Assembly (NCBI RefSeq): GCF_002860255.1
Contig: NZ_PGVE01000012.1
Coordinates: forward strand, 186,001-250,000
Direction of reading: 5' to 3'
Origin: Neobacillus cucumis
GTDB taxonomy: Bacteria; Bacillota; Bacilli; Bacillales; Cytobacillaceae
Length of the DNA: 64,000 nt
The notes beneath the pieces were generated by a model. It had not been told where the DNA came from. It saw only the letters and a list, made by a program, of their open reading frames with translations, and did not search any database. The position numbers and the translations under genes were made by a program. Positions 43,741 to 53,073 of the stretch are shown one piece after another. Positions within the stretch are counted from its first letter, which is position 1. Each line of letters opens with the position of its first letter.

Positions 43741-44703
43741 TTAATAACAATCCTTTTTATGCTTCTTTGGCGGTTTAGGGAAAATTTCTGGTTTGTCTGG
43801 ACCTATGTTTTTAACCAAACAATCTACACGTTTGTTAAGTTTTCTGACGATCTTCGGATTGTTATGCATGTCATGATGGTGATGGTGATGGTGAGGATGA
43901 TTGTGATGATGTTCGCCAGAGCAGCCGCACGGATCACTACTCTCCATTTGATCAAATGATTCATCATTAACCATAGGACCGAATGAGCTTCCACTAGCTG
44001 CAAATCCTCCCCCAGCTGCGGCACCTGCAAACCCCATTGCTGTTAAACCAGCTGTGCTTGCAGCGTTTTCCAATAAAACCCTACTTTGGCTCGCAGTTGC
44101 ACACTGTTGGCTATTTAAGAATGGATTCATGGCAGGGACAAATGGGAACATAATATTTTGCGGATTATTGTTATGCGGATCGCCAGGATTTGAAGGATCA
44201 TTTACCGTAAAGCTATTTATATCTTCACTCAAGAAGCGTCCAAATAAAACGTGTCCTACCTCATGGGCAAGTAAATATGTTTCAAAAGCACCATCACTTA
44301 AAGCTGCACGGCCAAAGATTGTAAAGTTATTGATATTGAAAAAATTTTCAAAACGTGGACCGGCATTCCCAACAGCGCCACCACTAAAGGTTTGACCACT
44401 TAAATAAACAAGATAGATAGCTGTTGCATTATTTACCTGGGCTCTTGTTTCATTAATAAGATCTATAATTCGCTGATCGCCTACACCTGCTGTTACTGTC
44501 CCGGCATCAATTGTGATTTCCGGGCGATAGAACTCTCTCAGTAAAACAAAGTTAATTCCACAGCTTACCCCTGGTGCAAAACCAGTAGACCATACTTCAT
44601 TAGCTCTTCTAATATCTGCTTGAACTCTAGCAGTACGGAGTTCAGGCGTTTCACTAGATCTAGCACCTCTTGTAAAAATACTCACAATAGAAACAGTTGG
44701 CAC
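43741..44703 (-). CDS. Metzincin-like zinc protein with poly-His tail
   Basis: This 320-aa protein has LLAHEVGHVLFGRF (His147, Glu148, His151) and, further on, DPHNNNPQNIMFP, which fits a third His ligand and the Met-turn of metzincin-type proteases. After the catalytic-like half comes a Gly/Ala-rich stretch (about 220-245, GFAGAAAGGGFAASGSSFG), then GCSGEHHHNHPHHHHHHHDMH, and a Lys/Pro-rich end (FPKPPKKHKKDC). There is no signal peptide. GTG 44703 has AGGAGG 11 bases upstream. The composition suggests a spore-surface or metal-handling protein; that is inference. I recognise no named family. Confidence 0.6.
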   Translation of the reverse strand: MPTVSIVSIFTRGARSSETPELRTARVQADIRRANEVWSTGFAPGVSCGINFVLLREFYRPEITIDAGTVTAGVGDQRIIDLINETRAQVNNATAIYLVYLSGQTFSGGAVGNAGPRFENFFNINNFTIFGRAALSDGAFETYLLAHEVGHVLFGRFLSEDINSFTVNDPSNPGDPHNNNPQNIMFPFVPAMNPFLNSQQCATASQSRVLLENAASTAGLTAMGFAGAAAGGGFAASGSSFGPMVNDESFDQMESSDPCGCSGEHHHNHPHHHHHHHDMHNNPKIVRKLNKRVDCLVKNIGPDKPEIFPKPPKKHKKDCY

Positions 44704-44818
44704 TTATTTTAGCACCTCCTATAAAGGAAATTGAATTACAATATAGTAGATGCAATAAGAAAAATAAGGCTTGTACGATTGAACCAAGTGATTTGAATTA
44801 TTTTTCTAGAATAATAAA

Positions 44819-44848
44819 AGAAGCATAGGGACGGTTCTCATGCTTCCT
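44819..44848. repeat. REP-like hairpin, copy 5
   Basis: AGAAGCATAGGGACGGTTCT and ATGCTTCCT form the arms. It sits in the gap upstream of the metzincin-like gene. Confidence 0.75.
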
Positions 44849-44941
44849 TTTCAATCCTTGTTTATATTTTTGGTAGCTTTTAGGCATACAAATTACTTTG
44901 TTGAAAAAATCATATATCAGATTTACTAGAAATATATCCAT

Positions 44942-44974
44942 TAAAAAACCTCGAGCCATTATTGGGTTCGAGGA
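44942..44974 (-). terminator. Terminator of the ribosyl-utilisation locus
   Basis: On the minus strand CCTCGAA and the complementary CTCGAGG flank a 12-base loop, followed by six T residues, just past rbsK. Confidence 0.8.
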
Positions 44975-44987
44975 TTGCTTTACCTGC

Positions 44988-45911
44988 CTACTTTTCCATT
45001 GATTTCAAGAATGCTAGAATCTTTTCCCGAGTGGGGATGGAACTTTGAGCTCCCTTCAAGGTCACCGCCAACGCTGCCGCAGCAGTAGCATATTGAAGGC
45101 ACTCTTGGATAGGATGTCCCAAACCACTTTCTACAGCAAATGCACCAATAAATGTATCCCCAGCCGAGGTCGTATCAACAGCATTTACGGAAAAGGACGG
45201 CGTAAAAATATCCAATCCTTCCTGATTACGATAAAGGGAACCATTTTTTCCGAGCGTAATGATTACTTCTTTTATTCCCGATTCGTTTAATTGTTTTGCT
45301 GCCATTCGCGCTTGATTGATGTCCGGAACTGGGGTATTCGTGATGGCTTCTACTTCCGTTTCATTTAATATAAGTGTATCAATTAATGGAAACAGTTGCT
45401 TTGGCACTTTAACAGCTGGAGCAGGATTCAAAATGACGTGTACTCCTTTTTTATGAGCTGTTTGAATCGCATATTCGGTTGTTTGCCATGGAATTTCATT
45501 CTGGGCCAGAATAATATCACCACTTTCTAGCATACCGAAAATCCTTACCAGATCATCAGGCATGAATTTCCCATTAGATCCTTCTGATAGAATAATAGTA
45601 TTCTCACCGGATGAATCAACCGTAATGAATGCAATTCCGGATGTACCTTCCTTCTTCAATATAAAATCTGTATGGATTCCTTCATCCTGGAGCGTACTAA
45701 CCAGCTTTCCGGCAAAAGAATCCGTTCCAACCGCTCCGGCCATCACTACTTGTCCCCCTGAACGTGCGGCAGCAACTGCTTGGTTAGCACCTTTCCCACC
45801 TGGATGATAAGCAGTTCCCCACCCTTTGATGGTCTCACCTGGCTGTGGATGGTTTTCCACATGATTGACAATATCCATATTCATGCTGCCGATGACAATA
45901 ATCTTACTCAT
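44988..45911 (-). CDS. rbsK: Ribokinase
   Basis: This 307-aa PfkB-family kinase phosphorylates D-ribose at O5 with ATP. It has GSMNMDIV (8-15), the substrate-binding HPGGKGANQAVAAARSGG (about 36-53), ILNPAPA near 160 and the catalytic DTTSAGDTFIGAFAV near 241-255, with Asp as general base in AGD. Length is that of bacterial RbsK. It is the last gene of the ABC transporter/ADP-ribosylglycohydrolase locus, 60 bases after the sensor kinase gene, so it most likely phosphorylates ribose released by the hydrolase. The rbsDACB transport genes are not nearby. Confidence 0.9.
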   Translation of the reverse strand: MSKIIVIGSMNMDIVNHVENHPQPGETIKGWGTAYHPGGKGANQAVAAARSGGQVVMAGAVGTDSFAGKLVSTLQDEGIHTDFILKKEGTSGIAFITVDSSGENTIILSEGSNGKFMPDDLVRIFGMLESGDIILAQNEIPWQTTEYAIQTAHKKGVHVILNPAPAVKVPKQLFPLIDTLILNETEVEAITNTPVPDINQARMAAKQLNESGIKEVIITLGKNGSLYRNQEGLDIFTPSFSVNAVDTTSAGDTFIGAFAVESGLGHPIQECLQYATAAAALAVTLKGAQSSIPTREKILAFLKSMEK

Positions 45912-45972
45912 TTTAGTCCCGCCTTTTTAGACCCAAATAATAATGACTAACTAAACGATTTACTTTCCTTCA

Positions 45973-47766
45973 CTAAGAAATCTTTTTTAAAGGAAGTTTC
46001 ACTCTAACTATGGTTCCTTCACCAATCCGACTTTGCAATTGGACACCATATTTTTCTCCAAACGTTAGCTTAAGTCGTTGATGTACATTTTTTAATCCAA
46101 TACCGCCAACATGCTCAAATTCTTCCTTCCTCGTCAATTGTGCAGATAAATCGTACCCAAATACGTTCAAACTTTCATTAATTCGATTGACTTTTTCATT
46201 CGATATACCGTCACCATTATCTTTAACCATCACCCAAACCTGATCTCCCTCTTCAAAGGCTGATACCTCAATCTTTTTAAAGGTTTCAGTATGATCAAAG
46301 GCATATTTCACTACATTTTCTACAATTGGTTGAAGGGATAATCGTGGTATGAGAACATCCTCTAATGACGGTGATAAAGAATAGGTAAATGTAATCGAGC
46401 CATCAAAGCGAAAGTCGATGATTTCTGCGTATAGTTTTATATACGCGAATTCATCCTTAAGACGTACTAAGTTCGAGCCATTACCCACGCTATATCGAAG
46501 CATATTGCTTAAGGAATCAATCACATATTCAATTTCCCGAATTCCCTTTTGATTGGCAAACCAGCTAATCGAATTAAGGGTGTTATAAAGAAAATGCGGC
46601 GTAATTCTTTCCTGTAATGCCTCTAATTCAGCTTGTTTTTGAAGCAGCAAGGCTCTTGATTCATTCAATTCCACTTGATAGACCCGCTCAATCAAATTAT
46701 CAATTTGTGCAACCATACCATTAAAGGCGGCACCTAGTTTTCCGATTTCATCATTCCTGTGGAACTTCGTCCTTACTTGGAAGTTCCCCTCTTGAACCGA
46801 ATTCATTAGTGTTTGCATCTTACTAATTGGATTTACTAGAACCTTTTTTAGTAAAAACGCGACAAATAACAGAGCAATCATCATCAAAATCAGAAACACA
46901 AAAAATGCATTCCGAATAAATACATTTTCATCTGTGACTTCTTTATATGGGATGATCCCAGTAAGCACCCAATGAGTGGAAGGTAATTTCTTTATTAAAT
47001 AAAGATAATCTTCACCATTCTGGCCTTTCTTCAAAAAATAATGCTTTTCGGTTTCAGGTAACTTTTCCATTTGTTGTCCGACACTTTTAGAAGGATGATA
47101 GATGACTTGATTCTTCTCATTTAATAAGTAGACATAACCGGATTTTAATAAGGTGACCTTCTTAAATTCTTCGTCTAAAATTTCCAGATTAACATCAAGA
47201 GTGACTAATCCTAAGGGTTTCCCGCTTTTGACATCAACGATCATTTTGCCGAAGGAAATCAAGTTTTCCCCTGACTGGGTATGATGGATTGAACCGATGG
47301 CTACCGACCTTGTTTTTAATTGTTTTACCATTTTAGCCATTTTATCATCCAATTGTATCGGTAGGAATCTCCCTAGGCTGTCAATCCGCTTTCCATTGAA
47401 ATTTATTATACTAATATTAGCGATTTCCGAATGACTAACCAATAGATTATTGGTAAATTCCGAAAAATTTCGGGCTTCCATATAGGAGTCCCACTCACTA
47501 ATGGACTCTTCATTCATCATCCTTTGTACATCAGGATGGATCGACACCCTGGTCAAAATATCGTTAATATCTTCATAAATACGCTCTGATTGCAATTGTA
47601 CCTGCTCCATCGTTTTCAAGTTCGATTCGGCAATCATTTTAAGCATAAGATTGGAAAACATCTTATAACCCGTATAGCTAAAAATGAGTAAAGGAAATAG
47701 TGCTAAAACAATAATAATAATTAATAATCGCTGATAAAGTGAGATGTTGCGTAGTTTTTCCTTCAT
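45973..47766 (-). CDS. YesM-type sensor histidine kinase
   Basis: This 597-aa membrane kinase has a first membrane helix (about 12-34), an extracellular dCache-like domain, a second helix (about 291-313), HAMP (about 315-370), and a His_kinase domain with ITPHFLYNTLNSISWF (near 395), then HATPase_c with NVVKYAF, DNGDGI and GGIGLKNVHQRL. Such LytS/YesM kinases sense extracellular sugars, often through the SBP of the adjacent ABC transporter. It overlaps the response regulator gene by 4 bases and precedes rbsK. The ligand is presumably the compound bound by the SBP at 53074-54417. Confidence 0.88.
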   Translation of the reverse strand: MKEKLRNISLYQRLLIIIIVLALFPLLIFSYTGYKMFSNLMLKMIAESNLKTMEQVQLQSERIYEDINDILTRVSIHPDVQRMMNEESISEWDSYMEARNFSEFTNNLLVSHSEIANISIINFNGKRIDSLGRFLPIQLDDKMAKMVKQLKTRSVAIGSIHHTQSGENLISFGKMIVDVKSGKPLGLVTLDVNLEILDEEFKKVTLLKSGYVYLLNEKNQVIYHPSKSVGQQMEKLPETEKHYFLKKGQNGEDYLYLIKKLPSTHWVLTGIIPYKEVTDENVFIRNAFFVFLILMMIALLFVAFLLKKVLVNPISKMQTLMNSVQEGNFQVRTKFHRNDEIGKLGAAFNGMVAQIDNLIERVYQVELNESRALLLQKQAELEALQERITPHFLYNTLNSISWFANQKGIREIEYVIDSLSNMLRYSVGNGSNLVRLKDEFAYIKLYAEIIDFRFDGSITFTYSLSPSLEDVLIPRLSLQPIVENVVKYAFDHTETFKKIEVSAFEEGDQVWVMVKDNGDGISNEKVNRINESLNVFGYDLSAQLTRKEEFEHVGGIGLKNVHQRLKLTFGEKYGVQLQSRIGEGTIVRVKLPLKKIS

Positions 47767-48851
47767 GAAAGCCCGACTCTTTCCAATTGATACTCCTGAG
47801 CGGTCATTCCTGTAAATTTTTTAAACACGCGAGTAAAATAATGAGGATTATTAAAGCCCACTTTTGACGCAACCTCTAATACTTTGATGTGTGGAATCGC
47901 TAATAATTCCTTTGCTTTTTCCATGCGAATTTGGTTTAAATAATCGGTATAATTAATCCCCAATTCCTTGGTAAATAATCTACTTAAATAAGATGGGGCC
48001 ACTCCTCCTATAGCTGCCAATTCTTGGAGAGAAATCTCTTTCATATAATTCTCCTGCAAAAATTGTTGGCAGGCAAACAGTACACTTGGACAGGACTGCT
48101 TTCGGCACTCCATTACCTTGGTCGTACAAAAAATAACGAATTCGCAGACCTTGTGTTCAATTATTTCAAAGGAATCTTGTGGATCAAGTGTAGCCAAGAA
48201 TTTTTTCCACTCTTGATCAAAATAATCGGGGACGGTTTCAAATGACGTTAGTCGTTTTCTTAGTGAAATGAAACTATCTACGATAAACGGCAGTAGTCGC
48301 AAATGATCATGATCAACCTTGTGATTAATTTCATGTAGCATCATATGGAGTGCAATTTTTGCTTCTTCTGTATTTCCTTTATCAATGGCATCGAACAATT
48401 TTGTCTCCAAGCGAATCAACGCCATATCCCATTTTTCCAAATTGGTCATGATGGATAAATGTTTTTTCGAATGGTCTCGTAAATGCGAGGAAAGATTAAC
48501 AAGTACCCCCTTTAATTCTTCTTTTTGAATAGGCTTTAGGAGATAGTCTTTCACGCCAAATTTCATAGCCTGACGAACATATTCAAAACGATCATAGCCA
48601 CTTAAAATGACAGTTTTCGTTTCTGGCCATCTTTCTGAAATTTGTTTGATTAAATGCAACCCGTCCATTTTTGGCATTTCTATATCGGTTAACACAATAT
48701 TGGTGAGGTTTTTCTCTAGAAGTTTAATTGCTTCCACCCCGTCACTGGCACATCCGACCAAATGAAAGGGACTTCCCAATTCCATAATGTAAGATGAAAT
48801 GCTATCTCTCACTCTTGCTTCATCTTCTACAACTATGATATTAATCTTCAC
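47763..48851 (-). CDS. YesN-type response regulator (REC plus AraC HTH)
   Basis: This 362-aa regulator has an N-terminal receiver (phospho-Asp in NIVLTDIEMPKMDGL near 55, Lys in KDYLLKPIQ near 104) and a C-terminal AraC-type HTH (about 265-360, GGVAPSYLSRLFTKELG and SKVGFNNPHYFTRVFKKFTG). It should activate the transporter operon upstream in response to the YesM-type partner. The start is GTG 48851 with AAGGGG 7 bases upstream. A hairpin and a TATAAT box lie before it, so the regulator, kinase and rbsK can be transcribed apart from the hydrolase. Confidence 0.88.
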   Translation of the reverse strand: MKINIIVVEDEARVRDSISSYIMELGSPFHLVGCASDGVEAIKLLEKNLTNIVLTDIEMPKMDGLHLIKQISERWPETKTVILSGYDRFEYVRQAMKFGVKDYLLKPIQKEELKGVLVNLSSHLRDHSKKHLSIMTNLEKWDMALIRLETKLFDAIDKGNTEEAKIALHMMLHEINHKVDHDHLRLLPFIVDSFISLRKRLTSFETVPDYFDQEWKKFLATLDPQDSFEIIEHKVCEFVIFCTTKVMECRKQSCPSVLFACQQFLQENYMKEISLQELAAIGGVAPSYLSRLFTKELGINYTDYLNQIRMEKAKELLAIPHIKVLEVASKVGFNNPHYFTRVFKKFTGMTAQEYQLERVGLS

Positions 48852-48888
48852 TTCTAATCCCCTTCTACCAAATTTTTTCTATAGTTTT

Positions 48889-48918
48889 ATTATACCTTAA
48901 TCAAATGATAGGGTTTAC
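48889..48918 (-). promoter_or_regulatory. Possible promoter of the yesN-yesM-rbsK part
   Basis: A perfect TATAAT (complement of 48889-48894) lies 38 bases upstream of the GTG start. The -35 region is weak (TGTAAA-like, about 18 bases upstream). Confidence 0.4.
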
Positions 48919-48946
48919 ATTTTTTATCATGTTATGGCAAAAGAAT

Positions 48947-48972
48947 AAGGGGGAAACGCCTCCCCCCTTTCC
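48947..48972 (-). terminator. Hairpin (terminator or attenuator) after the ADP-ribosylglycohydrolase gene
   Basis: AAGGGGG and CCCCCCTT flank an 8-base loop, with a T-rich stretch after it on the minus strand. It would reduce read-through from the transport genes into the regulatory genes. Confidence 0.65.
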
Positions 48973-48986
48973 TTTATATTAAACTA

Positions 48987-51185
48987 TTATAGACCTTTAA
49001 CCTTAAATCCTTTGTAATGGGTATGGCTTCCATTGGTATTGGAAAAACCAATTTGTCCATTAAGGTAAGGATGTTGATGATCCTGGTATTCTAGAATAAG
49101 TTGCTGATCAACAAAAATCCGATAGTTATTTCCTATCGCATCTACTTGGAATTGATATACTCTTTCTTTCTCCCATTCAAAATCAGTAGAAGCAAGCAAT
49201 CGATAACCATTATCGTTTTTATAAAGCTCTAGTTTTCCATTTTCAGCAAATCCGACTGCATAGGAACGAATCCCTCCCTGCACGCGGAAATTAATTCGGT
49301 GATGTTCACCAAATTTTGGAATGAGAGTGCTTGAGAATTGATAATCATTCCATTTTATGTCCCCCGTATAAGCTTCCGCAGGCTCTCCGTAATAGCTTCC
49401 GCTTAACTCCCCATCCTCCAATGTCCATATACCCCGAAGATAGGTTAACTGGCTGACTTCAATATGCAATTCATTCCACTTTTCAAGCCGTTCATGTGCA
49501 AATGAAATTTCATAATTTGGCTTTCCAGTAAAAGTAAATTCATCGATATAGGCAATAAAGGTTGGCAGCTGTCCGGGGAATGGGCCTACTCTTCTTTCTT
49601 CCTCTACCGGAACAAATTCAACACCTGCTTGTTCAATACACACGTTGCTCAGTGCAGGGATGGTAAAGAGAAGATGCTCCCACTTTCCAATTGAAACATG
49701 AACAGGATCACTATAGTAGCGTTTGTTTGTATTTCGATCCTTGATATATAAGCGAACATTCACATCCTTGACCCGTTGATCAGGCACCATCACTTTACAC
49801 TCGATTGTTTGTCCTGGGTAGACCAAAGGAGAAAAGCTTGGATCATATCGACTATCATTAAAATCTTCAGGTGAGTAATAGGTTTGGACGTAAGTACGGT
49901 ATCCTAAACCACCGTTTACATAATCAAACATTACCTTCAATGAACGTTCTCCACTACATGCTGCCTCAGTGGTGTTCTCCAAAACCCCGGTTTCGTTCCC
50001 TAAATCACTATCCAGCCTAAATGCATGTGTCGAACCAGGATATTCAAAATGGTATTTTGGTCCATTACCTTTCAACACGTTATTCCATTTTTCTTCTGGC
50101 TCCACCCCAGCGATTTTATATCCCAAGTTCGCGATATAAGAAGCACACCATGGAATATCCAGTATATTCAAGGTTCCGATAACACTGGAGCAGCAGAGGA
50201 AATCATTGATTGGCTTTCGCCAAGACATATCAATCCCATCTAAACCATTTCGAACTCCCATGATTGTACCCACATTGGCCACATTACAATCCGTATCCCA
50301 ACCGCACATATTACAGATATTAATAGCCTTTGAGAAATCCCCCTCACTGTATAATAGAGAAAGAATGATTACTGCTGCATTAGGAATAATGTGACAGGCT
50401 CCGGGATAGCGATCATAGCCATAATTTTCGTAAACGTACTGGAAGCAATCCCTCCAATTCTCTGGGTTCTCTTTATAGACTCTTATCACATCTCGGGTCA
50501 TTTTGGCATATTCACAATCCGATGGAATGACACATAGTCCCGCTTCAATGATTTTTTCGATGTCACGCTCTTGGAAAGCTGCAGCAATAGATGCTGCAAT
50601 AAACATTCCGCCATACTTCCCGTTTCCATCATGGGATACACTGGCTATTTTTTCTGCATAACTCGCAGCTAATTCTGGGTTTCCGGGTGCAATTAATCCC
50701 CATACATCAATGAAAATCTGACCTCCGATTTGTTCTGCGACAGCAGGGCCATTCTGTTCAATGGATCCAGACCGAGGCGCCATGATTCCATTTTTCAAAT
50801 TTAAATAAGCCGTATGTTCAGAGGATTTTCCATAGCCGCCCCACCAATAAAATCCATGACCATCCGGTGCATAGTTCAACCAGGTAAGTCCCATTTGTTC
50901 GGCTGTTATATCCTCTGAATGGGTGTAATCTTCTAGTGCACGAAGAAAAAACATCGGTCCATTTGTATCATCATCCGCTGCAAAATTTTTAAATTCATGC
51001 AGGTATCCTTTAATTTCACCAAATGCTTTTTCAATTCGGTCGTACGTCCATTGTTCAATATTTCCGCCATGACGGACTCCTATGACTTTCCCAAGCCAAC
51101 CAGCGTAAACACGTTCAACATAATCGGATGGAATAGACCAATTCCCCTTTTTTACCACTTCTTCATTTTGAACAGATATATCCAT
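48987..51185 (-). CDS. ADP-ribosylglycohydrolase family protein with C-terminal beta-sandwich domains
   Basis: This 732-aa protein has an N-terminal ADP-ribosylglycohydrolase fold (about 20-360) with both Mg-binding motifs: AADDDTNGP (Asp71-Thr74) and GWDTDCNVANVGTIMG (Asp297, Asp299). Such enzymes cut N- or O-glycosidic bonds of ribosyl groups. The C-terminal half (about 380-732) is beta-rich; its last part (about 575-732, ending HYKGFKVKGL) looks like a concanavalin/DUF1080-type carbohydrate-binding domain. There is no signal peptide, so it works on imported substrate. ATG 51185 has GGGAGG 5 bases upstream. Its neighbours are a sugar ABC transporter and ribokinase, which points to nutrient ribosides rather than protein de-ADP-ribosylation. 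Confidence 0.82.
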   Translation of the reverse strand: MDISVQNEEVVKKGNWSIPSDYVERVYAGWLGKVIGVRHGGNIEQWTYDRIEKAFGEIKGYLHEFKNFAADDDTNGPMFFLRALEDYTHSEDITAEQMGLTWLNYAPDGHGFYWWGGYGKSSEHTAYLNLKNGIMAPRSGSIEQNGPAVAEQIGGQIFIDVWGLIAPGNPELAASYAEKIASVSHDGNGKYGGMFIAASIAAAFQERDIEKIIEAGLCVIPSDCEYAKMTRDVIRVYKENPENWRDCFQYVYENYGYDRYPGACHIIPNAAVIILSLLYSEGDFSKAINICNMCGWDTDCNVANVGTIMGVRNGLDGIDMSWRKPINDFLCCSSVIGTLNILDIPWCASYIANLGYKIAGVEPEEKWNNVLKGNGPKYHFEYPGSTHAFRLDSDLGNETGVLENTTEAACSGERSLKVMFDYVNGGLGYRTYVQTYYSPEDFNDSRYDPSFSPLVYPGQTIECKVMVPDQRVKDVNVRLYIKDRNTNKRYYSDPVHVSIGKWEHLLFTIPALSNVCIEQAGVEFVPVEEERRVGPFPGQLPTFIAYIDEFTFTGKPNYEISFAHERLEKWNELHIEVSQLTYLRGIWTLEDGELSGSYYGEPAEAYTGDIKWNDYQFSSTLIPKFGEHHRINFRVQGGIRSYAVGFAENGKLELYKNDNGYRLLASTDFEWEKERVYQFQVDAIGNNYRIFVDQQLILEYQDHQHPYLNGQIGFSNTNGSHTHYKGFKVKGL

Positions 51186-51266
51186 AAGAACCTCCCTGAT
51201 TGTAAAAATATTGTTTATTTTTTAATAAAAGTACTAATAGATTACTGACTTTTCCTTTGTCAGCTC

Positions 51267-52085
51267 TTATCCCTTAACACTACCCTCCGTGATTCCTTCA
51301 ATGAATCGACGTTGAAGGATTAGAAAGATGACCGTAATCGGCAAAATGGTAATCACTCCTGCAGCAGACATCATGGTCCAATCGGAACTAAATCGTCCAG
51401 TGAAAACGAGGAATCTAGTAGCCACAGTCTTTAATTCTTCTGTTTGCAAGAAAGCGTTCGCAAAGAAAAACTCATTCCATGTCCACAATCCAACCAACAA
51501 CATCACGGTTAAGAATGCCGGCCGTGCAAGCGGCATCATAATCTTGTAAATAACTTGCATTTCATTACAACCGTCCACCCTGGCACTATCCAACAGTTCA
51601 TTTGGAATGGCCACGAAAAAGGAACGGAGCAAAAAAATGTTAAATGGTAGAAAAATAGCTGAATAGATAAGAATTATCCCAAATAAGGAATCCATTAAAT
51701 TTAGGTTTTTCCAAATGAAAAATAACGGTACTAGGAAAAGTCCCATTGGAATGGATAAGATAAATAATAGGATCCCCATCATGGTATTCGAACCTTTAAA
51801 CTGTAATTTTGATAACGCATAAGCTGCTAACCCTGCACAAATACAGATAATGATAATACAAGATAGACCCACAATTAAACTATTTAAAAAAGCTTGCCCA
51901 TACGATCCCTTTTCCCAGGCATCTACTAAATTTTGAAACACCAATTTGGAAGGAAATCCAAATGGATTTTTCGTAAATTCCTCACGTGACTTTAAAGCAT
52001 TACTAAATAAAAGCAGCAAAGGCCCAATGGAAACAGCAGTGACCATAAGTAAGGGGATATGTCGCCAATTTAAATATTTGTGCAT
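51267..52085 (-). CDS. Carbohydrate ABC transporter permease (MalG/LplC type)
   Basis: This 272-aa permease has six membrane helices and the EAA loop DSARVDGCNEMQVIYKIMMPLARP (Asp/Gly signature near 178-200, contacts the ATPase). ATG 52085 overlaps the stop of the upstream permease (TAATG) and has AAGGGTGGG upstream. It pairs with that permease to form the channel. No ATPase gene is in the locus, so a shared MsmK-type ATPase encoded elsewhere is expected. Confidence 0.9.
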   Translation of the reverse strand: MHKYLNWRHIPLLMVTAVSIGPLLLLFSNALKSREEFTKNPFGFPSKLVFQNLVDAWEKGSYGQAFLNSLIVGLSCIIIICICAGLAAYALSKLQFKGSNTMMGILLFILSIPMGLFLVPLFFIWKNLNLMDSLFGIILIYSAIFLPFNIFLLRSFFVAIPNELLDSARVDGCNEMQVIYKIMMPLARPAFLTVMLLVGLWTWNEFFFANAFLQTEELKTVATRFLVFTGRFSSDWTMMSAAGVITILPITVIFLILQRRFIEGITEGSVKG

Positions 52086-53005
52086 TAAATATCCCACCCT
52101 TTTTTCTTTAAGGTGCCAAACCCTAGAATGACCAACAAGCTAAAGATTCCCATAGTAAGAGCGACTGCACTTGCATAGCCAGGCTGTTGTCCATAAATTG
52201 CTAATTTGTACATGTAGGTGGCAAGGAGTTCGGAGGCATTTCCCGGTCCTCCTTGCGTCATAACAAATACATAATCAAATGCAGCAAAGGACCAAATAAT
52301 GATTAACATGTAATTTAGTACGATGGTCGGACGTATTTGCGGCAAAATAACATGCCATAGTACTTGAAAACGATTCGCTCCTTCCACAATGGCTGCCTCT
52401 TCTAAATGTTTATCCAATTGCTGTAACGCAACCAAAAATAACACCACCAAGAACCCGAAGAAGTGCCAACCATCCGCGGCAGCTACCGCAAAAAGAGCCG
52501 TTTTAATTTCACCAAGCCAGGAAATGGCCAGGTCATTGAAACCCCACTCTTTTAATTTCACATTGATCCCAAAAAAAGGATTATAGATCCACAGCCATAT
52601 TTTCGCAGTTACAACAGTGGCCACAATATAGGGCAAGAAAACAACGGTTCGATAAAACATTCTTCCCCGTTTGACTCTGCTAATTAATAGAGCGATTGAT
52701 AGTCCAAGAATGACGGGAACCGTTAAAAAGAAGATCATCCATTTAAAATTATTAAATAAGGCTTTATAAAACACCTCATCATGGATTAATTGAACGAAGT
52801 TTTGAAGCCCGATAAATTCAGCAGGAGCAATTCCGTTCCAATTGGTAAAGGAAAGTCCGATAGTTCCAATAATCGGTCCACCAACAACAAGCAGCAATAA
52901 TAGAATCGTTGGAGATAATAATAACCACGGTAATAATGCCCGTCTTCTTTTCGACTTTTTCTTTGCCATTTTAATAGACTTCGTTATGTCTGTTGAAAGT
53001 TCCAT
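52085..53005 (-). CDS. Carbohydrate ABC transporter permease (MalF/LplB type)
   Basis: This 306-aa permease has a basic N-terminus (KMAKKKSKRRR), six membrane helices and an EAA loop EAAIVEGANRFQVLWHVILPQIRP near 212-235. It forms the heterodimeric channel with the following gene, with which it shares a TAATG overlap. A hairpin lies between it and the SBP gene. ATG 53005 has a GGAAGTGAG-type Shine-Dalgarno about 8 bases upstream. Confidence 0.9.
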   Translation of the reverse strand: MELSTDITKSIKMAKKKSKRRRALLPWLLLSPTILLLLLVVGGPIIGTIGLSFTNWNGIAPAEFIGLQNFVQLIHDEVFYKALFNNFKWMIFFLTVPVILGLSIALLISRVKRGRMFYRTVVFLPYIVATVVTAKIWLWIYNPFFGINVKLKEWGFNDLAISWLGEIKTALFAVAAADGWHFFGFLVVLFLVALQQLDKHLEEAAIVEGANRFQVLWHVILPQIRPTIVLNYMLIIIWSFAAFDYVFVMTQGGPGNASELLATYMYKLAIYGQQPGYASAVALTMGIFSLLVILGFGTLKKKGWDI

Positions 53006-53030
53006 TGGTCATGCTCACTTCCTTTCCGTA

Positions 53031-53063
53031 GCAAGAGGATGAGTAGTAAGCGCATCCTCTTGC
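53031..53063 (-). terminator. Intercistronic hairpin between SBP and permease genes
   Basis: GCAAGAGGATG and its perfect complement flank an 11-base loop with no T-run worth the name. Such hairpins protect or partially terminate the SBP message so that the binding protein is made in excess. The arm is identical to that of the melA terminator. Confidence 0.75.
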
Positions 53064-53073
53064 TCCATAACCA

